In this document: one piece after another, positions 10,562 through 19,466 of the stretch
How positions within the stretch are numbered: position 1 is the first letter of the stretch
How the letters are laid out: each line of letters opens with the position of its first letter
From: Gammaproteobacteria bacterium
GTDB taxonomy: Bacteria; Pseudomonadota; Gammaproteobacteria; DSM-19610
Length of the DNA: 40,699 bases
NCBI GenBank assembly: GCA_030621785.1
Contig: JAUXGZ010000010.1
Span: 1 to 40,699 of the forward strand
Direction: 5' to 3'
The notes under the pieces: generated by a model
Told to the model about the DNA's origin: nothing
What the model saw: the letters and a program-made list of their open reading frames with translations, nothing else
Database searches by the model: none
Program-made: the position numbers and the translations under genes

Positions 10562-11408
10562 CTACTCAAAAATACCGTGCAGGAACCAGCGTCGTCCACC
10601 TCCAATCTCCCGGTAAACCCAGTAGCAGACGTTGCAGGGAAAATAACAGGGCACCGGCCTGTTCAACTTCGGCCGACAGCGACAAACGACTACAGAAACG
10701 GGCGGGAGGCTGGTACAGGTCCTGTGGATCCGGGCAACATCCCAGCATACGATCCAGGGACCGCACGCTGACTGGTCCCAAACGCCGTGCCAACCCGTCT
10801 CGTGGCAGCCGGAATAACTCCCCGAGACGATGCACCCCCATTCCCTCCAGGCGGTCCAGCAGCTTCTGTTCCCAGTCCAGCACCGACAGCGGCAGAGGTG
10901 CCAGTGCCGCCGGCAACTCGCGCACAGATTCAACCTGTCGACCGCTGCCACCACAAGCCAGGCTGTATGCGGCCAGCGGCGTCGGTGCGCCGGCACTGTG
11001 AATCTGATAGCCCAGTGCAGCCAACCCGCTGAAAACAGTATCGAGCAGGCTTGCCCGGCCACCGAACAGCACCTGGCTACCCTGTATTTCCAGCAACAGG
11101 GTGCAGGGTGGGCGCAGACTCACCCGGGAACTGAACTGGTACAGCCAGCCGGCCAGCTGCTGCAAGGCATACTGCTCGGAGCGAACATCCCGGCGGTGAA
11201 CTATCAGGCTCGCGATCAGCGCCCGTGCTGATGATACCGGCATACCGGCACAGATACCGGCGTCATGCGCGGCCTGATTACACAACAGCACAACGGCACG
11301 TTGCCCAACATTGGCAACGGCCAGTGCATGCTCCCCTGCGCGTTCACTGCGTGTGAAAATCTCCAGTGGCAGCCGTGGCATGTGGATGCAAAGCCAGTGC
11401 ACGGTCAT
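10562..11408 (-). pseudogene. imuB: ImuB-like Y-family polymerase subunit, probably internally deleted and frameshifted
   Basis: Frame 1 (ORF 10566..11456, likely start 11408): [31 protein letters not shown]...EVEQAGALLFSLQRLL then non-homologous tail PGDWRWTTLVPARYF. A second frame ending at 10562 reads YWVYREIGGGRRWFLHGIFE, resembling an ImuB C-terminus. Combined length is far short of usual ImuB. Confidence 0.75.
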
Positions 11409-12027
11409 GCGTCTGTACCGGTATATCGAGGTGAACAGGCCCACGGGCCCAACCACCCCTGCGTTTAAGAATCGTCACTGACAGCTCACTACCGCTTTCG
11501 GGTTGCAACTGTACTCGCAGGGCCGCAGGTGAAGGTCTTGCCGCCATCCGCCGGGGCCGGAACAGGAAACCCATGGCATTGCCCTCCTCTGCCGCCAGCT
11601 GCAAGCGTCGCAATGTGGGCGAGTCATCCAGGGTTGGCCAGGCCAGTACGGCGCTGCAGGTTCCGGAACGCAAACTTTGCTCCACTGCCCACATCCCGTC
11701 CTGATCCGCCTTTGGATGCACCAGCAGTACACGCGAAAGATCGACACCGGCTTCCAGCAGTGCCGGTGCGTAGGGAATATAAGGTGGCGCCACCCAGCAG
11801 ATCCAGCGTCCTTCGTGACTCGCCGGAGCCAGTGCCGGCATCAACAGGCGAAGCGCACCGATACCATGCTGCGGCATGAGAATTTCCGTCAACGCCCCGC
11901 GCGGCCAGCCACCACCCGGCAGATGCTCATCGAGTTCAGGAAAACCACTGGAGATCGCTTCATCGGCAGTATTGAGGTGACTACCGCGCCAGATATCGGG
12001 ACGTTGTAACAGGCTATCCAGATTCAT
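11344..12027 (-). CDS. imuA: ImuA (RecA/SulA-related translesion mutasome component)
   Basis: [66 protein letters not shown]; between lexA and imuB with overlaps at both ends. Confidence 0.88.
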   Translation of the reverse strand: MNLDSLLQRPDIWRGSHLNTADEAISSGFPELDEHLPGGGWPRGALTEILMPQHGIGALRLLMPALAPASHEGRWICWVAPPYIPYAPALLEAGVDLSRVLLVHPKADQDGMWAVEQSLRSGTCSAVLAWPTLDDSPTLRRLQLAAEEGNAMGFLFRPRRMAARPSPAALRVQLQPESGSELSVTILKRRGGWARGPVHLDIPVQTHDRALALHPHATAATGDFHTQ

Positions 12028-12629
12028 AGCGACTGATTCCGCAGGATACCGACACCCAGCCCCTCGATGACCAGTGGCTGCTGACGAAGATCGACCCGGA
12101 TCGGCTCGAAATCCTCATTCTCGGGCAACAGGTACACGATGGAGCCACGCTGGCGGAAACGTTTGACCGTAACCTCGTCCTCCAGGCGCGCCACCACAAC
12201 CTGGCCATTCTGTGCCTGGCGGGTCCGGTGTACGGCCAGCAAATCACCGTCCATGATACCTATATCACGCATACTCATGCCACGCACCCGCAGCAGGTAG
12301 TGAGCACGTGGATGAAACAGGGCAGGATCGACCGGATAATGATCTTCAATGTGTTCCTCAGCCAGGATCGGATCGCCGGCCGCGACCCGGCCAACTACCG
12401 GGAGTCCCTCCTCTACGGCTTCCAGCAATCGGATCCCGCGAGAAGATCCTGGCAACAGCTCAATCGCCTCCTTGCGTTCCAGGGCCCGCAAGTGCTCCTC
12501 GGCTGCGTTGGGAGAACGAAACCCGAAGGCAGTAGCAATTTCCGCACGTGTTGGCGGATAGCCTTCTGTGTGAACATATTCACGAATCAGTGCCAGAATC
12601 TCGGCCTGGCGTGGGGTCAGCTTTTCCAT
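12024..12629 (-). CDS. lexA: SOS-response repressor/protease LexA
   Basis: [69 protein letters not shown]...[16 protein letters not shown]...[22 protein letters not shown]. Confidence 0.97.
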   Translation of the reverse strand: MEKLTPRQAEILALIREYVHTEGYPPTRAEIATAFGFRSPNAAEEHLRALERKEAIELLPGSSRGIRLLEAVEEGLPVVGRVAAGDPILAEEHIEDHYPVDPALFHPRAHYLLRVRGMSMRDIGIMDGDLLAVHRTRQAQNGQVVVARLEDEVTVKRFRQRGSIVYLLPENEDFEPIRVDLRQQPLVIEGLGVGILRNQSL

Positions 12630-12640
12630 TGGTCCACCTG

Positions 12641-12656
12641 CTGTATGTTTATCCAG
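12641..12656. promoter_or_regulatory. Predicted LexA (SOS) box, imperfect: CTGTATGTTTATCCAG
   Basis: CTGT-N8-CCAG, one mismatch to CTGT-N8-ACAG, 12 nt upstream of lexA. Confidence 0.75.
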
Positions 12657-12662
12657 TAGATA

Positions 12663-12678
12663 CTGTGATTATATACAG
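12663..12678. promoter_or_regulatory. Predicted LexA (SOS) box, exact consensus: CTGTGATTATATACAG
   Basis: Exact CTGT-N8-ACAG, 22 bp from the first box (about two helical turns). Confidence 0.88.
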
Positions 12679-12839
12679 CTCCTGATCATATGCAAGCGTA
12701 CAGTTCAGGCCGGAGTTCGACGGATCCCCTGTCAGGGACTATAAATCAGGCTCAGCCTGCCATAACGCAGCATTTTTTACCTGCTATCCTGATAGTCATG
12801 TCACTTCCGTTTGCGTATTGCAATAGAGTACGGATAATA

Positions 12840-13229
12840 ATGTTAAGCATGCCACGCCAAATTTCCGCCACCATATTACTGGCAGCCGCAGGCTGGGTAA
12901 CGGTAGCCTTCGCAACGGCCGATGGCCCGGACTTCTACGCGGTGACAGGCATTACAGCGGAAGACGTCCTGATCCTCCGCTCAGCCCCGGCTGACGATGC
13001 AGAACCAATTGCAACGATCCCTCACAATGCCCATGGACTGCAAAACCTTGGCTGTCAGGGACTACCCTCCGTTGGCGAGTGGACGCAGATGACGAAAAAT
13101 CAGCGTGATGAAAGCCGCAGGCACTACTGGTGCAAGGTGAACTACCAGGGTGCCGAGGGCTGGGTGGCCGGACGCTTTTTGCGCGAAGACAGCGACACAG
13201 CGGCCTGCCGGGAGTGCAGACCGCAATGA
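12840..13229 (+). CDS. Exported SH3-like domain protein
   Basis: Signal peptide then FYAVTGITAEDVLILRSAPADDAEPIATIPHNAHGLQNLGCQG...HYWCKVNYQGAEGWVAGRFLRED, bacterial SH3-like pattern. Confidence 0.7.
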   Translation: MLSMPRQISATILLAAAGWVTVAFATADGPDFYAVTGITAEDVLILRSAPADDAEPIATIPHNAHGLQNLGCQGLPSVGEWTQMTKNQRDESRRHYWCKVNYQGAEGWVAGRFLREDSDTAACRECRPQ

Positions 13230-13513
13230 TCCGGAACGACGCCGCAAATTGCCGGACACCCTGGTTCATTGCAGGAATGTACCTCGCACTTGCCCTGGCG
13301 AGTGCAGTCATTATTCCCTTTGGCGACGATCCGCTGGACGGCATTTTCCTTGTTCTCCTCGCCATGCCCTGGGTCATCCTGACCGGTGCCATTATCGACA
13401 GTCTGGCCATCGACAGCATGCTGATCAACGTCGCGCTCCTGGCGGCGGGGATAGCGATCAATGCCTGGATACTATGGATGCTGAGCCACTGGCTATTCTG
13501 CCGCAAACGCTAA
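13226..13513 (+). CDS. Small integral membrane protein of unknown function
   Basis: 95 aa with about three hydrophobic helices; ATGA overlap with upstream CDS. Confidence 0.65.
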   Translation: MIRNDAANCRTPWFIAGMYLALALASAVIIPFGDDPLDGIFLVLLAMPWVILTGAIIDSLAIDSMLINVALLAAGIAINAWILWMLSHWLFCRKR

Positions 13514-13544
13514 AGATGTACCGCATTCCTGCCACTACCCGGTA

Positions 13545-13838
13545 ATGAGGGACACAATCGTGGCTAGTATCCAGATACTTTCCAACCTGCTGGCTCTGAA
13601 TGCCGCAATTGAGGCGGCACGCGCCGGCCAGGCCGGACGCGGCTTCGCCGTGGTTGCCGATGAAGTGCGACAACTGGCATCCATGACCCAGCAATCCACT
13701 GCGCAAATTCTCAAACTCATGGAAGGCAATCAGCGTTCCAGCCAGGAACTGGCAGGCTCTATGGGACAGCGCATTGGAAATCGGCGAACTTGCAGACTGA
13801 ACCCCCTGAACTATACTTTTAGCGCAAGCATCGTATAG
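13545..13838 (+). pseudogene. Remnant of methyl-accepting chemotaxis protein (signalling hairpin tip only)
   Basis: [61 protein letters not shown] matches the MCP signalling tip; no sensor, TM or HAMP region upstream; C-terminus diverges. Confidence 0.75.
13790..13817 (+). promoter_or_regulatory. Candidate sigma70 promoter TTGCAG-N16-TATACT
   Basis: -35 TTGCAG at 13790-13795 and -10 TATACT at 13812-13817, upstream of the 13866 ORF. Confidence 0.45.
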
Positions 13839-13840
13839 TT
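13809..13840. repeat. Inverted repeat AACTATAC-N16-GTATAGTT
   Basis: Perfect 8-bp arms at 13809-13816 and 13833-13840; left arm overlaps the candidate -10; no T-tract follows. Confidence 0.6.
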
Positions 13841-13865
13841 AACATTCCGGACGGAGGATTCAGTA

Positions 13866-14087
13866 ATGCATACGATTTATATCAGGATCGACGAAGATCT
13901 GGGTGAGTACGACATGGGTGCGGTGCGGGATAACCTGCGCAGTATCGGTCATGTAACCGACGTCGAGATGGATGCCGGTTCGTCGCACAATATGCTGATC
14001 GAATTCGAGGAAGAACACGTATCCCCGATTGCTATCCTGCGACAACTGCAGCGTCATGGTGTTCACGCTGACATTATGAGCGGCTGA
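13866..14087 (+). CDS. 73-aa hypothetical protein, possible ferredoxin-like/HMA-like fold without CxxC
   Basis: MHTIYIRIDEDLGEYDMGAVRDNLRSIGHVTDVEMDAGSSHNMLIEFEEEHVSPIAILRQLQRHGVHADIMSG; good SD GGAGGA. Confidence 0.7.
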   Translation: MHTIYIRIDEDLGEYDMGAVRDNLRSIGHVTDVEMDAGSSHNMLIEFEEEHVSPIAILRQLQRHGVHADIMSG

Positions 14088-14196
14088 GGATTCGCAACGA
14101 TCAAAAACCCGGGTGGGCGTGTCCGGCTGCGGCGGGATGGTGCCCGCCGGGCCAGGGGGGTCTATACTACGGCGAACCGGATCGAAATACAGGACA

Positions 14197-15057
14197 ATGA
14201 AAGTATTCGCTCGCATCTTCTTCACCCTCCGATTGCTGATGGTCTGCGCAATGGCCTCGGCAGGGGCCGGTGGCGCGGATCAGGCCCTGATTCTCCAGGG
14301 CATGAAAAGCACCCTCTGGTTACAGACCAGCGCAGAATACGAGGCATTGACCATTCAGGCGTACGCAGCCGCCCGCCGGGCCTTGCCGGAAGCGCTGGCA
14401 GACAAGGACTGGAGCGCAATCCCGGGATCCGCTCACAACACACCTTCCCTGCCGCCGGCGATAATCATGGATATCGACGAGACCGTGCTGAGCAATGCCC
14501 GCTTCCAGGGCGAATTGATCAAGCGGGCAACGACCTTCAACCGCGAACTTTTCAAGACCTGGACAGACTCGGCAACCGCACCCCCGGTACCGGGCGCACC
14601 CGCATTCATCGAGGCCGCCGAAAAACTGGGCATACACATCTTTTTCGTCACCAACCGTGATGCCAGCCTGGAGTCTGCCACCCGCACCAACCTGGAACGT
14701 CGGGGCTTCCCGCTGGAAAGCGGTTTCGACAATGTGCTGATGCGCAATGAAAAGCCGGGGTGGACCCGCGACAAGGAATCACGCCGCGCCCTTGTCGCGC
14801 ACGACTACCGCGTCATTATGATCGTCGGGGACGACCTCAACGATTTTACTTCCGCCGCGGCCGGCAACCCGACAGAGCGCCGCGCTATAGTCGAAAAATA
14901 TGCTGATTTCTGGGGGCTACGCTGGTCCATCCTGCCCAACCCCGCCTACGGTTCCTGGGAACAGGCACTCTACGGGTTTCGCAGAAATCTCGATGCCGGC
15001 GATAAACTGCAACTGCGCAGGCAGTATCTGCAGGGCGGCAACTCGCCGGCACCGTAA
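14197..15057 (+). CDS. HAD superfamily class IIIB acid phosphatase, 5'-nucleotidase e(P4)-like
   Basis: Signal peptide; AIIMDIDETVLSN (DxDxT), FFVTNRD, IVGDDLNDF motifs. Confidence 0.88.
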   Translation: MKVFARIFFTLRLLMVCAMASAGAGGADQALILQGMKSTLWLQTSAEYEALTIQAYAAARRALPEALADKDWSAIPGSAHNTPSLPPAIIMDIDETVLSNARFQGELIKRATTFNRELFKTWTDSATAPPVPGAPAFIEAAEKLGIHIFFVTNRDASLESATRTNLERRGFPLESGFDNVLMRNEKPGWTRDKESRRALVAHDYRVIMIVGDDLNDFTSAAAGNPTERRAIVEKYADFWGLRWSILPNPAYGSWEQALYGFRRNLDAGDKLQLRRQYLQGGNSPAP

Positions 15058-15165
15058 CAGCATCCATATGCTGCCCGCCATCCTGCAAACTTTGCAGATA
15101 ATCTTGCCGTACCGCCCGAATCCACTCAGAATGCAGATCATTAGAACAGCAGAGCACGCATTCCG

Positions 15166-16263
15166 GTGATCAAGCGACTTTTTCCTGTGGTACTGTTTCT
15201 GGTTGTCATACTGGGCGGCATATTTGGCTGGAAGTACTACAATGGCCAGAAAATGGCCGCCATGATGGCCACCCCACCACCGCCAGCCACCATCGCCTCC
15301 GCAAAAGTACTCACCGAATCATGGCAACCCTACCTGTATTCCGTTGGCAGTGTGGAAGCGACGCAGGGGATGTTCGTAACTACCGAGGTACCCGGGCAGG
15401 TAAAGAAAATCCTGTTCAAATCCGGCCAGAAAGTGACCGCCGGTGAGGTTCTTCTGCATCTGGATGACAGTGTTGACCAGGCCAACCTGGAAGGCCTGAT
15501 TGCACTCAGAAAACAGGCAAGGCTGCGTTTCGAGCGCAACAAGAAACTGGTGAAGGAACGTTCCGTTTCCCGTTCCGAGTTCGATGATTCACAGGCGCAA
15601 CTGGAAAACCTGCAAGCCAGCGTCGATGCCAAGCAGGCAACGATTCACAAGAAAAAAATCCGGGCACCGTTCAGCGGTCAGCTGGGCATTCGTGAAATTG
15701 ATCTGGGTGAGTACCTGTCACCGGGAGCCCATATCGTACCCCTGCAAGCACTTGACCCGGTATTCGTGAACTATACGCTGCCGGAACGGCATTTTGACCG
15801 TGTCCGGGTTGGCCAGACGATCATCGTCAAGGTACAGGCCTTTGCAGACAAAACCTTTGAGGGCAGGATCAGCGCGATCAATCCGGGCATTGACCCGGGA
15901 ACCCGCAGCGTACGCCTGCAGGCCACCCTGCCCAACCCGGGAAACCTGTTGCGACCGGGCATGTTTGCCGATATTCGCACGGTGTTACCCCTGCGGGACG
16001 ATGTGCTGACCTTGCCGCGTACCGCCATCAGCTACAACCCCTACGGTGAATCGGTCTTCGTCATCCTCGACGAGGACAGCCGGCGCAGTGTGCAACGGCG
16101 TCCGGTAACGACCGGCGAGGTCCGTGATGGACAGGTGGAGATTATCGAGGGTCTGCAGGCAGGTGACGAAGTGGTGTCGGCCGGGCAGAATAAATTGCGT
16201 AACGGTCAGACGGTCAATATCGATAACTCGGTGCAGCTGGATGAGCGGATACACGGCGGATGA
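15166..16263 (+). CDS. RND efflux periplasmic adaptor (membrane fusion protein; GTG start)
   Basis: N-terminal anchor, SVGSVEATQGMFVTTEVPGQVKKILFKSGQKVTAGEVLLHLDDS, KKIRAPFSGQLGIREIDLGEYLSPG. Confidence 0.93.
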   Translation: MIKRLFPVVLFLVVILGGIFGWKYYNGQKMAAMMATPPPPATIASAKVLTESWQPYLYSVGSVEATQGMFVTTEVPGQVKKILFKSGQKVTAGEVLLHLDDSVDQANLEGLIALRKQARLRFERNKKLVKERSVSRSEFDDSQAQLENLQASVDAKQATIHKKKIRAPFSGQLGIREIDLGEYLSPGAHIVPLQALDPVFVNYTLPERHFDRVRVGQTIIVKVQAFADKTFEGRISAINPGIDPGTRSVRLQATLPNPGNLLRPGMFADIRTVLPLRDDVLTLPRTAISYNPYGESVFVILDEDSRRSVQRRPVTTGEVRDGQVEIIEGLQAGDEVVSAGQNKLRNGQTVNIDNSVQLDERIHGG

Positions 16264-19200
16264 AATTTACCGACCTGTTCGTATACCGGCCGGTGCTCGC
16301 CACCGTGATCAGTCTGCTGATCCTGCTGGTGGGGTTGCGTTCGATCAGTTCACTGGAAGTACGCCAGTATCCGGAGACCAGAAACACCGTGGTAACCGTC
16401 ACCACGGCTTACCCGGGAGCCAGCAGCGAGCTGGTCAAAGGCTTCATCACCACACCGTTGCAGCAAGCCATTGCCGAGGCCAATGGCATTGATTACCTGT
16501 TTTCCCGCTCCACCCAGGGCCGCTCTACCATCGAGGCCCACATGGTACTCAACTATGACGCCAATGCAGCCGTGGCGGAAATACAGGCCAAAGTAGCCAG
16601 TCAACGTAACGTTCTGCCCGAACAGTCCGATGATCCGGTTATCGATTCGACCACCGGTGACAGCACAGCACTCATGTACCTGGCGTTCTACAGTGACAGT
16701 ATGCTGCCGTCGCAGATCACGGATTACCTGCTGCGCGTGGTTCAGCCACAGCTGCAGGCGGTGCCCGGTGTCGCCAGGGCCGAACTGATCGGCAACAAGA
16801 CCTTCGCGATGCGCATCTGGCTCGATCCGCTGCGCATGGCGGCACTGGGCGTAACCGCCAATGATGTACGCGACGTGCTGCTGGCTAACAACTACCTGGC
16901 CGGTATCGGGGAAGCCAAGGGCAACTTCACCTCCATCAACCTGTCCGCTACTACGGATCTTGCCAGTGAAGAAGATTTTCGCAGGCTGGTGGTGCGTTCT
17001 GGCAACGGCACCCTGGTGCGCCTGATGGATGTAGCCGATGTGGAACTGGGTGCCGAAGACTACGACTCGACCAGCTGGTACAAGGGGAAACCGGCAATTT
17101 TCATGGGTATGGAACAGGCCCCGGGGGCCAACCCGCTGACCGTTGCGAAGCGGGTGCGTGAACTGATACCCGAAATCCGCCGGCAGTTGCCGGAAGGGCT
17201 GCAGGCACACATTCCTTATGATGCCAGCGTGTATATCGAGGATTCCATCGACGAGGTATTCCAGACCCTGGTTGAAGCAATCGGCATCGTGTTGCTGGTG
17301 ATCTATCTCTCCCTTGGCTCGATGCGTGCCGCCATTGTACCCGCGGTGGCGGTACCGCTTTCCCTGGTGGGTGCCGCTTTCCTGATGATGTTGATGGGCT
17401 TCTCCATTAACCTGCTCACCTTGCTGGCCATGGTACTGGCTATCGGCCTGGTGGTCGATGATGCCATCATCGTGGTCGAGAACGTACACCGTCATATCGA
17501 GCAGGGCAGCTCGCGCTTCGATGCCGCCATCAACGGCGCACGGGAACTCGCTTTGCCAATCATCGCTATGACAACCACCCTGATCGCAGTGTATGCACCG
17601 ATCGGCTTCATGGGCGGCCTGGTAGGAACGCTGTTCACCGAGTTCGCCTTCGCGCTGGCAGCGGCTGTGCTGGTTTCCGGCGTGGTCGCCCTGACCCTCT
17701 CACCCATGCTATCCGCCAGGGTACTCAAACCGCACGGTCAGCAGGGCCGCTTCGAGCAGTGGGTCGAACACTGGTTTGAACGCCTGGCGACTCGTTACCG
17801 GAAACTGCTGCACGTGATACTGGACACACTCCCGGCAACCCTGTTGTTCGCCGCCGTGGTGCTGGTATCGATTTTCTTTATGTTCGTTACCAGCAAGAAC
17901 GAGCTGGCACCGGTGGAAGACCAGAGCATCCTGTTTTTTCAGGCAACCGCCCCGCAAACCGCAACCATAGAATACAACGAGGCCTATACACGCCAGATCG
18001 TGGAAATCTTCGAAGGTATCCCCGAATACCACGAAAGCTTCTTTCTGTTGGGGCGTGGCAATCCCTCTACGACTTTTGGCGGTTTCAAAATGCAGCCGCC
18101 CTCCTTTCGCCCGCGTTCCCAGATGGAGATACAACCGGAATTGCAGGGCAGGTTGCAGAAAATTGCCGGTTTCCAGACCGCGGTATTTCCACGTCCCAGC
18201 CTGCCGGGCTCCGGTGGCGGTCTGCCGGTGCAATTCGTGATCACCGGCGGCAGCAGTTTCCAGGACCTGGACGCCCTCGCCGACCAGTTGGTCGGGCGTG
18301 CCATGGGCAGTGGCCGGTTCATCTTCCTGATGAAAGAATTGCAGTACAACCGTCCACGCACAACGCTGATCATCAATCGTGACCGTGCCGGCGATCTTGG
18401 CATCAGCATGCGGGATATCGGCCGTAACCTGGCAACCCTGCTGGGGGGAAACGACGTCAACCGCTTCAGTCTCGAGGGCCGGAGTTACAAGGTCATTCCA
18501 CAGGTGGCGCGTGAATTCCGCCTGCAGCCGGCGGACCTGAAGAACTACTACATCCGGCCCGCGAGCGGTGAACTGGTCTACCTGGCCACAAACAACCTGA
18601 CAGGCAATGACAAGGCGGCACCACTGGTCGCAATGGATTCATTCATACGCCTGGAAGAATCGGTCGAACCAAATCAGCGCACCCAGTTTCAGCAGCTCAA
18701 TTCACTGACCGTGCAGGGAGTAATGGCCCCGGGCATATCACTCGGTGATGCACTGGGCTATCTCGAGGAAACGGCTGCGCAACTTTTTCCGCGCGGCTTC
18801 AGCTGGGACTATGCCGGTGGCTCACGCCAGTTTGCACAGCAAGGAAGTGCGCTGGTCATCACCTTCTTTCTGTCGATCCTGGTAATCTACCTCGTCCTGG
18901 CAGCCCAGTTCGAGAGTTGGCGTGACCCGGTAATCATCCTGGTATCAGTACCCATGTCTATTGCCGGTGCACTGGCATTCATTACGCTGGGGTTTGCCAC
19001 CATCAATATCTATACCCAGGTAGGATTAATCACACTCATCGGCCTGATCGCCAAGAACGGCATTCTGATTGTGGAATTCGCCAACCAGTTGCAGCTTCAC
19101 GAAGGGCTGAACAAGCGCGAAGCGGTGGAACGCGCTGCAGCCATCCGCCTTCGCCCTATCCTCATGACCACCATCTCCATGATTGTCGCCATGGTACCGT

Positions 19201-19376
19201 TACTGACCGCGAGCGGACCGGGCGCAGTGAGCCGTTTCCACATCGGCCTGACCATCGCCACCGGGCTGGGCATCGGCACGCTGTTTACCCTGTTCGTGGT
19301 TCCCGCAGTATACCTGTTGATGGCACGTGAACACCGTGCAGCCGATGCAAAGACACAGGAAGTTACGGTCGGATAA
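16260..19376 (+). CDS. RND (HAE-1 type) multidrug efflux inner-membrane transporter
   Basis: 1038 aa; TM4 LAIGLVVDDAIIVVENV and C-terminal LITLIGLIAKNGILIVEFANQL motifs; ATGA overlap with adaptor gene. Confidence 0.95.
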   Translation: MKFTDLFVYRPVLATVISLLILLVGLRSISSLEVRQYPETRNTVVTVTTAYPGASSELVKGFITTPLQQAIAEANGIDYLFSRSTQGRSTIEAHMVLNYDANAAVAEIQAKVASQRNVLPEQSDDPVIDSTTGDSTALMYLAFYSDSMLPSQITDYLLRVVQPQLQAVPGVARAELIGNKTFAMRIWLDPLRMAALGVTANDVRDVLLANNYLAGIGEAKGNFTSINLSATTDLASEEDFRRLVVRSGNGTLVRLMDVADVELGAEDYDSTSWYKGKPAIFMGMEQAPGANPLTVAKRVRELIPEIRRQLPEGLQAHIPYDASVYIEDSIDEVFQTLVEAIGIVLLVIYLSLGSMRAAIVPAVAVPLSLVGAAFLMMLMGFSINLLTLLAMVLAIGLVVDDAIIVVENVHRHIEQGSSRFDAAINGARELALPIIAMTTTLIAVYAPIGFMGGLVGTLFTEFAFALAAAVLVSGVVALTLSPMLSARVLKPHGQQGRFEQWVEHWFERLATRYRKLLHVILDTLPATLLFAAVVLVSIFFMFVTSKNELAPVEDQSILFFQATAPQTATIEYNEAYTRQIVEIFEGIPEYHESFFLLGRGNPSTTFGGFKMQPPSFRPRSQMEIQPELQGRLQKIAGFQTAVFPRPSLPGSGGGLPVQFVITGGSSFQDLDALADQLVGRAMGSGRFIFLMKELQYNRPRTTLIINRDRAGDLGISMRDIGRNLATLLGGNDVNRFSLEGRSYKVIPQVAREFRLQPADLKNYYIRPASGELVYLATNNLTGNDKAAPLVAMDSFIRLEESVEPNQRTQFQQLNSLTVQGVMAPGISLGDALGYLEETAAQLFPRGFSWDYAGGSRQFAQQGSALVITFFLSILVIYLVLAAQFESWRDPVIILVSVPMSIAGALAFITLGFATINIYTQVGLITLIGLIAKNGILIVEFANQLQLHEGLNKREAVERAAAIRLRPILMTTISMIVAMVPLLTASGPGAVSRFHIGLTIATGLGIGTLFTLFVVPAVYLLMAREHRAADAKTQEVTVG

Positions 19377-19466
19377 TGGCTGATTCAACGCCACTGCGAC
19401 TACATTGACCGTCTAACCGGGGAATCCAGGATAATACACAGATCCATACTACTGGTAGCCATCGGT

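Noticed and set aside
12228-12659. 143-aa ORF antisense to lexA
   Set aside because: Overlaps lexA and its operators; low-complexity shadow translation with no domain.
12738-12750. 13-mer CTATAAATCAGGC also present near 22129
   Set aside because: Several shared 13-mers are expected by chance in about 40 kb; no longer flanking similarity.
12700-12760. GTTCGACGGATCCCC stretch resembling a tRNA T-arm near lexA
   Set aside because: Could not fold a consistent acceptor, D-arm or anticodon arm around it.
14110-14160. GC-rich hairpin CGGCGGG-N6-CCCGCCG before the phosphatase gene
   Set aside because: Could be a terminator stem, but no T-run follows and similar stems are common in GC-rich DNA.
16350-17495. 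381-aa ORF antisense to the RND transporter
   Set aside because: Composition looks like a shadow frame (His/Gly/Gln rich, no recognisable domain), fully covered by a strongly supported CDS on the other strand.
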